Positions 17,694 through 26,562 of a stretch of DNA of 64,000 nucleotides are shown here, one piece after another. Position 1 is the stretch's first letter, and every line of letters begins with the position of its first letter. The stretch spans positions 1,550,001 through 1,614,000 of the forward strand of contig NZ_CAJRAF010000002.1 of the NCBI RefSeq assembly GCF_907164905.1, written 5' to 3'. The notes beneath the pieces are model-generated. The model was not told where the DNA came from. It searched no databases and saw only the letters and a list, made by a program, of their open reading frames with translations. The DNA is from Dyadobacter sp. CECT 9275 (GTDB lineage: Bacteria; Bacteroidota; Bacteroidia; Cytophagales; Spirosomataceae). The translations under genes were made by a program, and so were the position numbers.

Positions 17694-18551
17694 TCAGAAG
17701 CTGTTTAAATCCTTAAAGTCATACCCCAGCTGAAAAACATAACGAAGTGAAATACCCAGGCTCCAGCCCGTACCATTTCCCCTGATTACAGACCGGTCCG
17801 TTTCCACGCTGTTTACGGAGTACACCAGTTCCGTTTGAAGTGAATTTCCATACCCCCATTGCTTTCTTGCAAAAAAACTGAGGTCTGCTACCCTGGCTAC
17901 TTTGATCACATATTCGGCTGTGGCTTCCAGCAAAAAAGTGGTTTTTCTGGCGGTGTAAGTATCACTCGTCAGGTAAAGGGTATCTATCCCCTGCCTGCGG
18001 CCCTTTTCCTTATACCCAACAAACTCCATGTAGCTCTTTTGCGTACCCGAATTAGGTACCAAAGCAGCGCCGCCTCCAATCCAGAATGCCGACCTGCGCA
18101 GATAGGGCTTTCCAAACAGCAATCTTCTTTTTCCTCTGAAACTGATAACGTTCTTGTCATTTTCCAACCTGTAAGCCAGTGGATTATCCCCTTTGATCAA
18201 CAAATCATTATGAATGGCTGACCGTGCATATTCAGCTTCAAGTGCCCATTGTTCACGAATAACCCAGCCTACAGAAGCGGCGTAGGAGGCCACCGTTGGA
18301 GAATGCGTTCCTATCAGATCATCGAGTGTATTGGTAATGGTATTCCTGTCGTTCCTCAGAAAGCCATCCACGCCGATATACCAACGGTTCCGGATTTTTA
18401 CATCACCGGCAGTTTTCTTTAATAATGATTCAACGCCGTACTTTTTTCGGCTAAATTCCTGTGGCAGGGTTCTGCGGTAGTAATCGGCATTATCCTGAGC
18501 CCGGGCAACAGACCAAGCTGATAGAAGGAGAAAAATAATGGTAAATCTCAT
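17694..18551 (-). CDS. Putative outer membrane beta-barrel protein, unknown function
   Basis: The protein has 285 residues from ATG 18551 (a GTG three codons upstream is the alternative). A signal peptide (MRFTIIFLLLSAWSVARAQ) is followed by alternating amphipathic strands (for example WYIGVDGFLRND, AASVGWVIREQWALEAEYAR, GWSLGISLRYVFQLGY) that suggest an 8- to 12-stranded porin-like barrel. I do not recognise a named family. It lies just downstream of the rpoN-activator-kinase operon on the same strand (74-base gap), so it may be a member or target of that system, but no sigma-54 -24/-12 site was found before it. Confidence 0.72.
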   Translation of the reverse strand: MRFTIIFLLLSAWSVARAQDNADYYRRTLPQEFSRKKYGVESLLKKTAGDVKIRNRWYIGVDGFLRNDRNTITNTLDDLIGTHSPTVASYAASVGWVIREQWALEAEYARSAIHNDLLIKGDNPLAYRLENDKNVISFRGKRRLLFGKPYLRRSAFWIGGGAALVPNSGTQKSYMEFVGYKEKGRRQGIDTLYLTSDTYTARKTTFLLEATAEYVIKVARVADLSFFARKQWGYGNSLQTELVYSVNSVETDRSVIRGNGTGWSLGISLRYVFQLGYDFKDLNSF

Positions 18552-18624
18552 TGCATACACGAATATGAATTAATGAGCATTACGCATTTACTGAAAAAAT
18601 CGTTGCAGCATAGCAGGCAGAAAG

Positions 18625-20070
18625 TCAGTTGGATTGATTATCCGGCGTTGTGAAGCTTATCGTAAAAGTGGTACCCTCTCCCAGGCTGGACTGTACGTCT
18701 ATACGTCCGTGATGCGCATGGATGATATTGAGTGTAGTCGCCAGGCCAATACCCATGCCGTTGTTTTTGCCGGTAAAATAAGGTTCGAAGATTTTTTCCA
18801 TATTTTCCGGACTGATTCCCGATCCGTTGTCCGCAAAAGTCACCTGCACACTATCTCCTACACTCCTCGTGACAATTTTAAGAATTCCCTTATCTTCCTC
18901 CATGGCTTCAATGGCATTGGTGATCAGATTCAGAAAAGCCATTTGCAATGACACCGCATCCAGGGGAATCTGCAGATCCCCTTCGGCATAAGTATTCACT
19001 ATATTGATTCGTTTGAGCGCCACACGGTCATAGGCCGTGGCAACGGCATCATCCAGAACCCGATGTATCGAACTGTTCACAAGTTCAATGTCCGTCGAAC
19101 TCGAAGGCTGTAAAAGCTGGGTGATGAGGTCATTGATCCGGTTACAGTTGCGTTTGATGATCTGCGTATAAAATTTCTGATCCTCGTCCTCCAGCTCCAT
19201 TTCCAGCTGTTCTGCAGAGAGGTTCACATTCGTGAGCGGATTCCTAACCTCATGCGCCAGCATCCGGACCAAACGGCCCGTCACCGCCATTTTTTCAGAA
19301 AACAGCTTTTCTCGTTCCGTTTGCTTTCTGGCGGTCATGTCATGAATACGGCCCTGTACATACGGCTGTGCATCATTAAATTCAACCGATGCAGAGAAGA
19401 GACAATATTTCTTATCCGAATAATCGTTTACCAAAAGAGTAACTTCATAATCGTGGATGTGCCTTTCGTGCACGCCCTTCCACAAATTGATAAACTGCGG
19501 GTCCTCTATCAGTTCGAGGATATTTTTAGAGGTAAGTTCGTCTTTGGAAAAGCCGGTGAGGTTACATGCCGAAGTGTTACAGTCAATGATACTACCGGAC
19601 AAATCACTGATAAACAGGAAATCGTTAGACTCTTCAAAAATCCGCCTGTACCGTCGTTCACTGTGCCGTAATGCCTTTAATACCGACATGCGTTCCAGTG
19701 CATAACGGATACTTCTTTCCAGCTTTTCGGAATTCAGTTCGCTTTTGACCAGGTAATCGGCCGCACCTAGCCGCAGCGCTTCCACAGCAATTTTGGTATC
19801 GCCACGGCCGGTCAGCAGGATAATGGGCTCTTCACAACCTCCTTCGCAAGCCTCCTGTATCAGATCAATCCCTGTATTTTCTCCCAGCAGGAAATCGAAC
19901 AGATAAAGGTCATACTGGAAGTGGTTAATATGGTAACGTGCATCCTTATAAGTTGAACACCAGGTAATATTGAACTTCCAGTTGGTCAATTCATGAAAAT
20001 ATTCCTGGGTAAGAAAATAATCATCCTCATCATCGTCAACAAGTAATACATTAATTAATCTGGTATTCAT
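18625..20070 (-). CDS. Cytosolic REC-PAS-histidine kinase
   Basis: A 481-residue signalling protein: N-terminal receiver domain (about 6-125; acidic VDDDEDD, probable phospho-Asp in YLFDFLLG, Lys in DYLVKSE), PAS domain (140-255; FEESNDFLFISDLSG, CNTSACNLTGFS), HisKA with His in RMLAHEVRNPL and HATPase (N-box NLITNAIEAME, G1 DNGSGIS, G2 GMGIGLATTLNII). No membrane segment: the kinase seems to be driven through its own receiver or by an internal cue sensed by PAS. It follows the sigma-54 activator gene (63-base gap) in the rpoN operon, and probably phosphorylates that activator (NtrB/NtrC-like pairing, inferred from gene order). Confidence 0.92.
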   Translation of the reverse strand: MNTRLINVLLVDDDEDDYFLTQEYFHELTNWKFNITWCSTYKDARYHINHFQYDLYLFDFLLGENTGIDLIQEACEGGCEEPIILLTGRGDTKIAVEALRLGAADYLVKSELNSEKLERSIRYALERMSVLKALRHSERRYRRIFEESNDFLFISDLSGSIIDCNTSACNLTGFSKDELTSKNILELIEDPQFINLWKGVHERHIHDYEVTLLVNDYSDKKYCLFSASVEFNDAQPYVQGRIHDMTARKQTEREKLFSEKMAVTGRLVRMLAHEVRNPLTNVNLSAEQLEMELEDEDQKFYTQIIKRNCNRINDLITQLLQPSSSTDIELVNSSIHRVLDDAVATAYDRVALKRINIVNTYAEGDLQIPLDAVSLQMAFLNLITNAIEAMEEDKGILKIVTRSVGDSVQVTFADNGSGISPENMEKIFEPYFTGKNNGMGIGLATTLNIIHAHHGRIDVQSSLGEGTTFTISFTTPDNQSN

Positions 20071-20133
20071 GATGTGGAAAATTCTTTATGGCTCTCAAAA
20101 AGTCTGCCGCTCGGTTTGACATGAAGCTTTCAG

Positions 20134-21588
20134 TTACATATCAAACTGCTTCATTTTATTATATAATGTTTTACGGTCGATATTCAGTAATCTTGCCGCT
20201 TTGCTTTTGTTAAAGTTTACGTCCCGCAATACCTGCATAATCATGTCATACTCGGCTTCATTGGCAACGGTTTTCAGGCTTGGTTTAACATCCTCGGTAT
20301 CTGAGGGCTCAGGAGCGGCAGTATACGAAGGGGCCTGCACAGGCTCGTCGTCCAGGTCTTTCAGCTTCCGGTAATTGACAATTTCAAAAGGCAGGGCTTT
20401 TTCCTGAATCAGATCACCATCCGAAAGGAGCGTGGACCGTTTGATTACATTACGCAGTTCGCGCAGGTTGCCGGGCCAAGAATAATTCATGAAATCATCA
20501 ATCACTTCTTTAGAAAACCCTTTTACGTTTTTATTAAGCTCCACGTTGGTGGATTCCAGAAATCCCTGGGCAAAAAGCATGAGGTCATCCTTGCGGTTTC
20601 TCAGCGCGGGTACCTCAATCGTAAATTCATTGAATCTGTAATAAAGATCCTCCCTGAATTTGCCGTTACGGGCTGAATCCAGCAGACGCTCATTGCTTGC
20701 TACAATAATCCTAACGTCCAGATCTATTTCTTTGGATCCGCCGATACGCCTCATTTTTCTTTCCTGTACAACCCTCAGCAATGCCACCTGGATCTCATAG
20801 GAAAGGTTGGATACCTCATCCAGAAAAAGCGTTCCTCCGTTTGCAAGCTCAAAGTGCCCGATTTTGGTTTGCAGCGCTCCTGTGAAAGACCCTTTTTCAT
20901 GACCAAAAAGTTCACTTCCGGCCAGTTCCTTAGAGATCGCTCCGCAGTCCATCGCCACAAACGGCATATCCTTTCTGCGGGAACGGTTATGAATTTCGTG
21001 TGCTATGGCTTCTTTTCCAGAGCCACTTTCACCATAGATGATCACGCTGAAATTGGTGGGTGCCACCAGGTCTACCTGCCTGAAAAGGTTATCAGATACC
21101 TCGCTCTGCCCCATGATATACCCTGGCTTCGCACGGGAGGACATTTTGCGTGGTACCTTCCCCACCGTTTCTGTTGCTCCAGCAGTTTCAGCCTGTACAA
21201 ATTCAATATCCTCATCCTTTCTGGATTCCGCATCCGCAATAGCTTTTTTAACCGTAACCAGAATCTCATCCGGGAATAGGGGTTTTGTGATGTAATCGTA
21301 AGCGCCAAGCTTCATTACATTCACCGCTATTTTAATGTCTGAGTATCCGGTTATGATCAATACCGGAACCTGGGGTCTTTTGGATTTGATGGCGGTCAGT
21401 AAGTCAGTACCAGTGATATCGCCCAGCCGGAAATCGGTCATGACCAAGTCAGGAGACATTTCCTCAATTAAGGCCAGTCCGTCTTTACCATTTTGGGCAG
21501 TTTCAACAATAAAATCGTTTTTGGATAAGAATCTCTTCAGCAAGAAACAAATATCCGCTTCATCATCTACAACGACAATTTTTTTCAT
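20134..21588 (-). CDS. Sigma-54-dependent response regulator (NtrC/AtoC type)
   Basis: This 484-residue enhancer-binding protein has a receiver (1-115; VDDEADICFLL, phospho-Asp in MTDFRLG, Lys in YITKPLF). A linker follows, then the AAA+ domain (about 165-395) with Walker A GESGSGKE, Walker B GTLFLDEV and the sigma-54-contacting loop GSFTGA, a tolerated variant of GAFTGA. The C-terminal Fis-type helix-turn-helix (about 440-484) is NFNKSKAARLLNIDRKTLYNK. It activates transcription by remodelling RNA polymerase carrying sigma-54, whose gene rpoN lies 29 bases upstream. Its target promoters are unknown. Confidence 0.94.
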   Translation of the reverse strand: MKKIVVVDDEADICFLLKRFLSKNDFIVETAQNGKDGLALIEEMSPDLVMTDFRLGDITGTDLLTAIKSKRPQVPVLIITGYSDIKIAVNVMKLGAYDYITKPLFPDEILVTVKKAIADAESRKDEDIEFVQAETAGATETVGKVPRKMSSRAKPGYIMGQSEVSDNLFRQVDLVAPTNFSVIIYGESGSGKEAIAHEIHNRSRRKDMPFVAMDCGAISKELAGSELFGHEKGSFTGALQTKIGHFELANGGTLFLDEVSNLSYEIQVALLRVVQERKMRRIGGSKEIDLDVRIIVASNERLLDSARNGKFREDLYYRFNEFTIEVPALRNRKDDLMLFAQGFLESTNVELNKNVKGFSKEVIDDFMNYSWPGNLRELRNVIKRSTLLSDGDLIQEKALPFEIVNYRKLKDLDDEPVQAPSYTAAPEPSDTEDVKPSLKTVANEAEYDMIMQVLRDVNFNKSKAARLLNIDRKTLYNKMKQFDM

Positions 21589-21617
21589 GTAAGGTTTATC
21601 TGGACTTAGCGCTTAAA

Positions 21618-23060
21618 TTAAATAGTAACTCTGAGCCTTGCTGTTGGAATATTTAATTGTTCCCGATACTTGGCCACAGTTCTTCTGGCCACGGAGTATC
21701 CCTTTTCAGCAAGCATATCGGTAATTTGTTGATCATTATAAGGATGCCTTTTGTCTTCCGCTTCCACAATTTCGCGGATCGCCTCCTGTATTTCACGGTT
21801 AGAAACCTCTGTACCGTCTTCGTTGGTGACCCCCTCCGTGAAAAGGTCTTTGAGGAGCACGATTCCGAAAGGCGTCTGAACGTACTTGTTGGTAGTCACC
21901 CTGGATACCGTGGATATATCCATGTTAATAATCTCGGCCACATCTTTCAGAATCATCGGCCGGAGTTTTTTAATATCACCGCTTTGAAAATAGTCATACT
22001 GTAATTTGACGATTGCCCGTAAGGTGCTGATCATGGTATTTTCACGCTGTTTGATGGCATCAATAAACCATTTTGCCGAATTCATTTTGCTCTTAATGAA
22101 CTGGTTAGTGGCCTTATCGTTCTTCTGTTCCACCATCTGTGTAAATACTTTGTTGAGCTTCAGTGCCGGGCTGTTTCCCCATGTCAGTTGTACCTCAATA
22201 TCGCCATCGTCAGCATACCAAAGCATAAAATCGGGCTTGATGCTTTCGTTTACCAAAGAATCATTCCGAAGCCCCGAAGCAGGTTTGGGGTTCAGGGTTG
22301 TGATGATCTGAATGGCCTTCTTAAGCGTTTCTTCATCCAGGCCCAGTACTCTCATGATTTTATCATAATTTCGAGAACCCAGCTCTTCAAAAGCATGAGC
22401 CACAATCCGGTAAGCCGATTTCCATATTTCATCCTGATTCTCCATTCTGTTCAGCTGAATGAGCAAACATTCTCTCAAATCGGCCGCCGCAATTCCGGCA
22501 GGTTCCAGCTGCTGTATGATCCGCAGCATGGCATCAACCTCCTCGGTATCAATAAACATGCTGTTGGCAAAAGAAATATCGTCCGCAATCACATCACTTT
22601 GCCTTCTCAAGAACCCATCTTCATCCAGTGAGTCCAGGATAAAATCAGCAATTAATTGCTGTCGCTCATTTAATCTCAGGAAATGAACCTGTTGCTTAAG
22701 ATCGTCCCGAAAGGATACTGTCTCCACCATCGGGCGAGTATATAACTCATTATCAGGCGACTGATTATTGGCATAAGTTTTATAATCCGGGATATCGTCA
22801 TCTCTGAACTCGTCCCAGTCGTAATAATCCTGGACCGACGGGGAATCATCCTCACTTTTATTCAGATCATCGTCAAAGTCGTCTGCTGCCTCTTCCGTAG
22901 TATTTTCTTCCTTCCCCTCTTCAAGGATCGGATTTTCTTCCAGTTCCTCCTTGATTCTTTGCTCCAATTCCATAGTAGTCAAATGCAGTAGATTGAGCAT
23001 TTGAATCTGCAGCGGAGAGTATTTAAGCGTTTGTCTTTGCGTCTGCGTTTGTCTTTGCAT
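21618..23060 (-). CDS. rpoN: RNA polymerase sigma-54 factor
   Basis: The protein has 480 residues. The Gln/Leu-rich region I (1-50: QTQRQTLKYSPLQIQMLNLL) contacts activators, and an acidic stretch (about 50-95) follows. Next come the core-binding domain (LNERQQLIADFILDSLDEDGFL) and a helix-turn-helix (DVAEIINMDISTVSRVTTNKYVQTPFG). The RpoN box near the C-terminus reads ARRTVAKYREQLNIP, close to the universal ARRTVAKYRE. It directs polymerase to -24/-12 promoters and needs an ATP-driven activator; one such activator and a kinase follow in the same transcript. It is the first gene of the operon and is preceded by a long non-coding stretch. Confidence 0.97.
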   Translation of the reverse strand: MQRQTQTQRQTLKYSPLQIQMLNLLHLTTMELEQRIKEELEENPILEEGKEENTTEEAADDFDDDLNKSEDDSPSVQDYYDWDEFRDDDIPDYKTYANNQSPDNELYTRPMVETVSFRDDLKQQVHFLRLNERQQLIADFILDSLDEDGFLRRQSDVIADDISFANSMFIDTEEVDAMLRIIQQLEPAGIAAADLRECLLIQLNRMENQDEIWKSAYRIVAHAFEELGSRNYDKIMRVLGLDEETLKKAIQIITTLNPKPASGLRNDSLVNESIKPDFMLWYADDGDIEVQLTWGNSPALKLNKVFTQMVEQKNDKATNQFIKSKMNSAKWFIDAIKQRENTMISTLRAIVKLQYDYFQSGDIKKLRPMILKDVAEIINMDISTVSRVTTNKYVQTPFGIVLLKDLFTEGVTNEDGTEVSNREIQEAIREIVEAEDKRHPYNDQQITDMLAEKGYSVARRTVAKYREQLNIPTARLRVTI

Positions 23061-23686
23061 AAAGCAATAAAAGGAAAATTTAAATTTCTGATTACTATTG
23101 AAAACCTAAGGTTGTAATTTCAAGTACCCAGCCGTGCCTGTAACTACCTCTCCCAGCATCTCTGCATGGTTTCCATCTTTAAATTTACTACAGTTTGTTG
23201 TATCTTTTTCAACCTGATATTTAAAACTAGTTTTTGAGTAGTTATTTCCACATTCTGAGTATTATAATTCGGTATGTAGATTATATCCTCCTCCCCGCAA
23301 CTGCCCGGCAACGAACTTTTCGTTTTGTTTACTTTTGCTACTTCCGTCTTGTCCGGAAAGCCTCTATCTGAATCCTACATTTTGTAACCTTCATATTATC
23401 AAACAGATAAATGTTACATAGTCTTACAAAAGCAGCTTAAAGAAATTTCAGTTTTACGATCCGTACCAATCGGACGTTCGTCGGCGTCTTGACAAAAGTA
23501 CCTCCAGGGGTTCCTTCATTTGCTGCTTAGCACTGGATGGAAAATCCTTTGCATATAGTAACAAAACCTTTGCCATTGCTATCGATGCACCCGCTTTTCA
23601 CCAAAAACCCTTGCTGATATGAGAACGGGAAAACAGTCTTTGCCGCTCACAACACAACTGCATCACAGCATTTGAACCGGTAATCG

Positions 23687-23706
23687 CTGTCCCTTTCCGG
23701 GGACAG
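23687..23706. repeat. Inverted repeat CTGTCCC-N6-GGGACAG
   Basis: A perfect 7-bp GC-rich dyad (23687-23693 with 23700-23706) with a 6-base spacer, 30 bases upstream of the candidate -7 element at 23736. Could be a regulator site or an RNA hairpin; no T-run follows, so it is not a typical terminator. Confidence 0.4.
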
Positions 23707-23735
23707 AAGAACAGAAAGAGGAGAATTTTTTTCTA

Positions 23736-23743
23736 TATATTTG
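23736..23743 (+). promoter_or_regulatory. Candidate -7 element (TATATTTG) for the response regulator at 23812
   Basis: Exact match to TAnnTTTG. Transcription would start near 23750, making the GTG at 23758 an unlikely start and supporting ATG 23812. No clear TTTG element 19-20 bases upstream. Confidence 0.45.
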
Positions 23744-23811
23744 CCCCCCCGGGTCCTGTGCGTCCGAACTTAACTCCTAATTCTATCAAAGTGCAGTTGC
23801 TGAATGACTTT

Positions 23812-24228
23812 ATGAATGGTCGGCATATTATAATGGCGGATGACGATGCAGACGACCGTTTTTTGGTAAAAGCAGCCCTTGAAGATAACCGTATCAAGAA
23901 CCCTTTTGTTTTCTTTGAGGATGGAGAAAATCTGTTAAACTATCTTTTCTCGATCAAAGACGAGCCACTCCCAGCGTTGCTGCTGCTGGATCTGAACATG
24001 CCTAAACGCGACGGGCGTGAAACCCTGAAACTGCTTAGAAAGGATAACCGGTGGAAGTGTATTCCTATCATTATTTTCAGTACTTCCAACGCGCCCGAAG
24101 ACATTTATTCGTCTTACCAGTTGGGAGCAGATTGTTATATTATCAAACCTTCCAATTATGAAGGACTGAAACAGGTGCTGATGTCCATCTGCAAATTCTG
24201 GCTGGGCAAGGACTGCGAGATGGATTAA
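23812..24228 (+). CDS. Single-domain CheY-like response regulator (Rcp1-like)
   Basis: The protein has 138 residues from ATG 23812; a GTG at 23758 would add 18 unrelated residues and sits too close to the probable transcription start. The receiver fold is complete: acidic pocket ADDDADD, phospho-Asp in LLDLNMP, Ser/Thr in IFSTSNAPED, Lys in YIIKPS. No output domain. Such Rcp1-type regulators act in phosphorelays or through protein contact, often with phytochrome or GAF/PAS kinases. No kinase is adjacent; the window offers several orphan kinases as possible partners. Confidence 0.88.
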   Translation: MNGRHIIMADDDADDRFLVKAALEDNRIKNPFVFFEDGENLLNYLFSIKDEPLPALLLLDLNMPKRDGRETLKLLRKDNRWKCIPIIIFSTSNAPEDIYSSYQLGADCYIIKPSNYEGLKQVLMSICKFWLGKDCEMD

Positions 24229-24308
24229 TTATTACTATTCGAGGCGCCTGACACCCGGCTTACAAGAGCCAAAATGTCCGACGCCTCCCAACAATCCTAA
24301 ACGAAATA

Positions 24309-25037
24309 TCAGTTCTTCCGAAGTTTTTCTGCGGCCGCCTGATCCACAAACCAGTGCAGGCTCCCATTGATAGGATCAATGATCTGTGACGGAAAGACGT
24401 CAATATTTCTTTCCCCCTCCAGAACATTTTTCAGCGTATCCGCTTTGCCCTGGCCTGCCGCAGCAAACACAACGGCAGACGCGCGGTTAACAACAGGGGC
24501 AGTCAGCGTAATTCGGTACATATCCTGGGCAGGTAGAAAAAAGGCATGCACCCAGGCTTTACTTTCATGCACCACCTCAGTGCCCGGAAATAGAGACAAA
24601 GTATGTCCGTCGTCACCCATACCTAACAAAACCAGGTCGAAGGTATTACCTGTTTCTCCGAAATAGGTTTTTAGAGTTTTCTCATACGAAGCTACGGAAT
24701 CCTGAGGATCAACATCCGTCTTCATCACATGGATATGTTCAGGAAGTACATCTATTTGATTAAGCAGCTCATCATAAGCCATCTTTGCGTTGTTACGGTC
24801 ATCTGCAAACGGAACAAAACGTTCATCACCCCAGAAAAAATGTACCTTCTTCCAGGGGATATCCTGGCTATATGGTAAGTTTGCCAACAGAGCATAAAGT
24901 TGCTTGGGCGTGCTGCCGCCTGAAAGTACGAAAGTAAAGCGGTCCTGCTTTACCAAAACTTCAAGGATATAGTCCCTGATCCAATCGGCCAGGGACTGGT
25001 TAAGTTCTTTCGAGTTTGCTGAAATATGTAACTCCAT
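24309..25037 (-). CDS. pgl: 6-phosphogluconolactonase (DevB type)
   Basis: It hydrolyses 6-phosphogluconolactone to 6-phosphogluconate, the second step of the oxidative pentose phosphate pathway, in the cytosol. The protein has 242 residues from ATG 25037, with SGGSTPKQLY, HFFWGDERFVP and LGMGDDGHTLSLFPG, all hallmarks of the DevB/NagB-fold lactonases. The start is fixed by the zwf stop codon only 2 bases before it; the longer frame to 25118 would lie inside zwf. It ends the gnd-zwf-pgl operon. Confidence 0.95.
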   Translation of the reverse strand: MELHISANSKELNQSLADWIRDYILEVLVKQDRFTFVLSGGSTPKQLYALLANLPYSQDIPWKKVHFFWGDERFVPFADDRNNAKMAYDELLNQIDVLPEHIHVMKTDVDPQDSVASYEKTLKTYFGETGNTFDLVLLGMGDDGHTLSLFPGTEVVHESKAWVHAFFLPAQDMYRITLTAPVVNRASAVVFAAAGQGKADTLKNVLEGERNIDVFPSQIIDPINGSLHWFVDQAAAEKLRKN

Positions 25038-25039
25038 TC

Positions 25040-26551
25040 CTAACGACCGGTATTGATGTAATTGATCCAGGTGTGACCATCTCTTGCCAGCAAAGCATCC
25101 GATCCGTCCGGGCCCCACGAGTCCGGTGCATAATTGGGAAAATCCTGTGGTTTTCGATTTTCCCAGGTTTCCAGGATCGGCATGATCACTTTCCAGGCTG
25201 CTTCCACCTGATCAGCCCGCATGAAGAGGGTAGCATCCCCTTCCATGACATCGAGCAGCAAAGTTTCGTAGGCCTCCGGCGCGTGTTCGCCTTCTGCTTC
25301 CTCGTAGTTGAACTTCATGTCTACGGGATCCAGGGTCATGGTTTGCCCGGGACGTTTAGCCTGAAACCTGATACTAATATCCATATTCGGCTGAATGCTG
25401 ATTGTCAGCCTGTTGGAACGCCAGCTTTCCGCAGACTCATTAGGAAATGCGTAATGCGGGGCCGGTTTAAACTGCAATGTAATATGGGTAGCCTTCTGGT
25501 TCAGATATTTACCTGTCCGGACATAAAAAGGGACCCCCTGCCAGCGCCAGTTATCAATGTAGAATTTGGCGGCTGCGAAAGTATCAATATTCGATTGAGG
25601 GCTGACGCCGGTTTCTTCCCGGTATCCCACCACTTTTTCTCCCTTTTTCCATCCCGAAGAATATTGTCCTCTTACTGCAAAATCATGAACCTGCTCATGG
25701 CTGATCCTCCTGATTGCATTCAGCACGTCCACCTTTTTGTTACGAATCTCATTTGCATCAAATGAAACCGGCGCTTCCATAGCAACCATACAGAGGATCT
25801 GAAGGATGTGGTTCTGGACCATGTCACGCAGCGCACCGGCGTGTTCGAAATAGCCACCCCTGCCTTCCAGGCCAACGCTTTCTGCTGCGGTGATCTGGAT
25901 ATGATCAATATAATTGCGGTTCCAGACAGGTTCAAAAAGTGCATTTGCAAAACGGAGCGCAAGAATATTCTGCACGGTTTCTTTTCCCAGGTAGTGGTCT
26001 ATCCGAAAAATCTGCTCTTCGGCAAACATGCCGGTAAGCAACGCATTGAGCTCATGAGCACTTTTAAGATCATGGCCAAATGGTTTTTCTACAACAATAC
26101 GCGTACTGCTGGTATCGGAACAGATATTCAGCCCCCCCAGTTTACTGGCGATGGAAGGTACCAGCTGCGGTGCCACAGCGAGGTAAAACACAACGTTGGG
26201 ATGTACTCCCCACTCTGCTTCCTTGGCTTTCACAAGATCCGTAATGAGGCTATAGGCTTCTGCATCATCACCGTCCATCTGCAGGTAATTAACGTGCTGG
26301 CTAAAATCTGTCCAATGCCCGTTAAGCTTGCCTTTTCGTCTTGAGAATTTTGTTACACCATCCAGCAAATGCTGGCGGTATGCCTCGTCGGTATAGGGAC
26401 TTCTGCCAATTCCGGCGATGGCAAACTGCTCCGGCATCCAATCATCTAAAAAAAGATTGTACAATGCCGGAGTCAATTTTCTGTAATTCAAGTCACCACT
26501 ACCTCCGAAAATGAAAAGTATAGAGGCAGGCGGGCGTTTATTATCTTGCAT
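25040..26551 (-). CDS. zwf: Glucose-6-phosphate 1-dehydrogenase
   Basis: It oxidises glucose 6-phosphate to 6-phosphogluconolactone with NADP+. The protein has 503 residues from ATG 26551. The start 9 codons earlier would overlap the gnd stop and is disfavoured. Features are the N-terminal nucleotide-binding motif FGGSGDLNYRKL, the substrate-binding RIDHYLGKE, and KPFGHD in the active-site region. It starts 11 bases after gnd and is followed by pgl after 2 bases, so the three are co-transcribed. Confidence 0.97.
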   Translation of the reverse strand: MQDNKRPPASILFIFGGSGDLNYRKLTPALYNLFLDDWMPEQFAIAGIGRSPYTDEAYRQHLLDGVTKFSRRKGKLNGHWTDFSQHVNYLQMDGDDAEAYSLITDLVKAKEAEWGVHPNVVFYLAVAPQLVPSIASKLGGLNICSDTSSTRIVVEKPFGHDLKSAHELNALLTGMFAEEQIFRIDHYLGKETVQNILALRFANALFEPVWNRNYIDHIQITAAESVGLEGRGGYFEHAGALRDMVQNHILQILCMVAMEAPVSFDANEIRNKKVDVLNAIRRISHEQVHDFAVRGQYSSGWKKGEKVVGYREETGVSPQSNIDTFAAAKFYIDNWRWQGVPFYVRTGKYLNQKATHITLQFKPAPHYAFPNESAESWRSNRLTISIQPNMDISIRFQAKRPGQTMTLDPVDMKFNYEEAEGEHAPEAYETLLLDVMEGDATLFMRADQVEAAWKVIMPILETWENRKPQDFPNYAPDSWGPDGSDALLARDGHTWINYINTGR

Positions 26552-26562
26552 GTTATGTAATT

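Larger units (their letters stand above)
23061..23811. other. Long intergenic region between rpoN and a single-domain response regulator
   Basis: About 750 bases between divergent genes with no convincing coding frame, tRNA-like fold or terminator. It must hold the rpoN promoter (minus) and the regulator promoter (plus). A plus-strand -7 element is seen at 23736 and a 7-bp inverted repeat at 23687-23706. On the minus strand CAAAAGTA at 23493-23500 would be a -7 match for rpoN but would give a leader of over 400 bases. Confidence 0.6.

Noticed and set aside
19455..19480. CGTGCACG sequence resembling the LacI operator core
   Set aside because: Only 8 bases, inside the coding sequence of the REC-PAS kinase; no promoter nearby.
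23493..23500. CAAAAGTA as rpoN -7 element on the minus strand
   Set aside because: Would give a leader of over 400 bases and has no -33 element at correct spacing.
24240..24297. Possible terminator GAGGCG ... CGCCTC after the response regulator and pgl genes
   Set aside because: Imperfect stem, very long loop and no T-run; not convincing.
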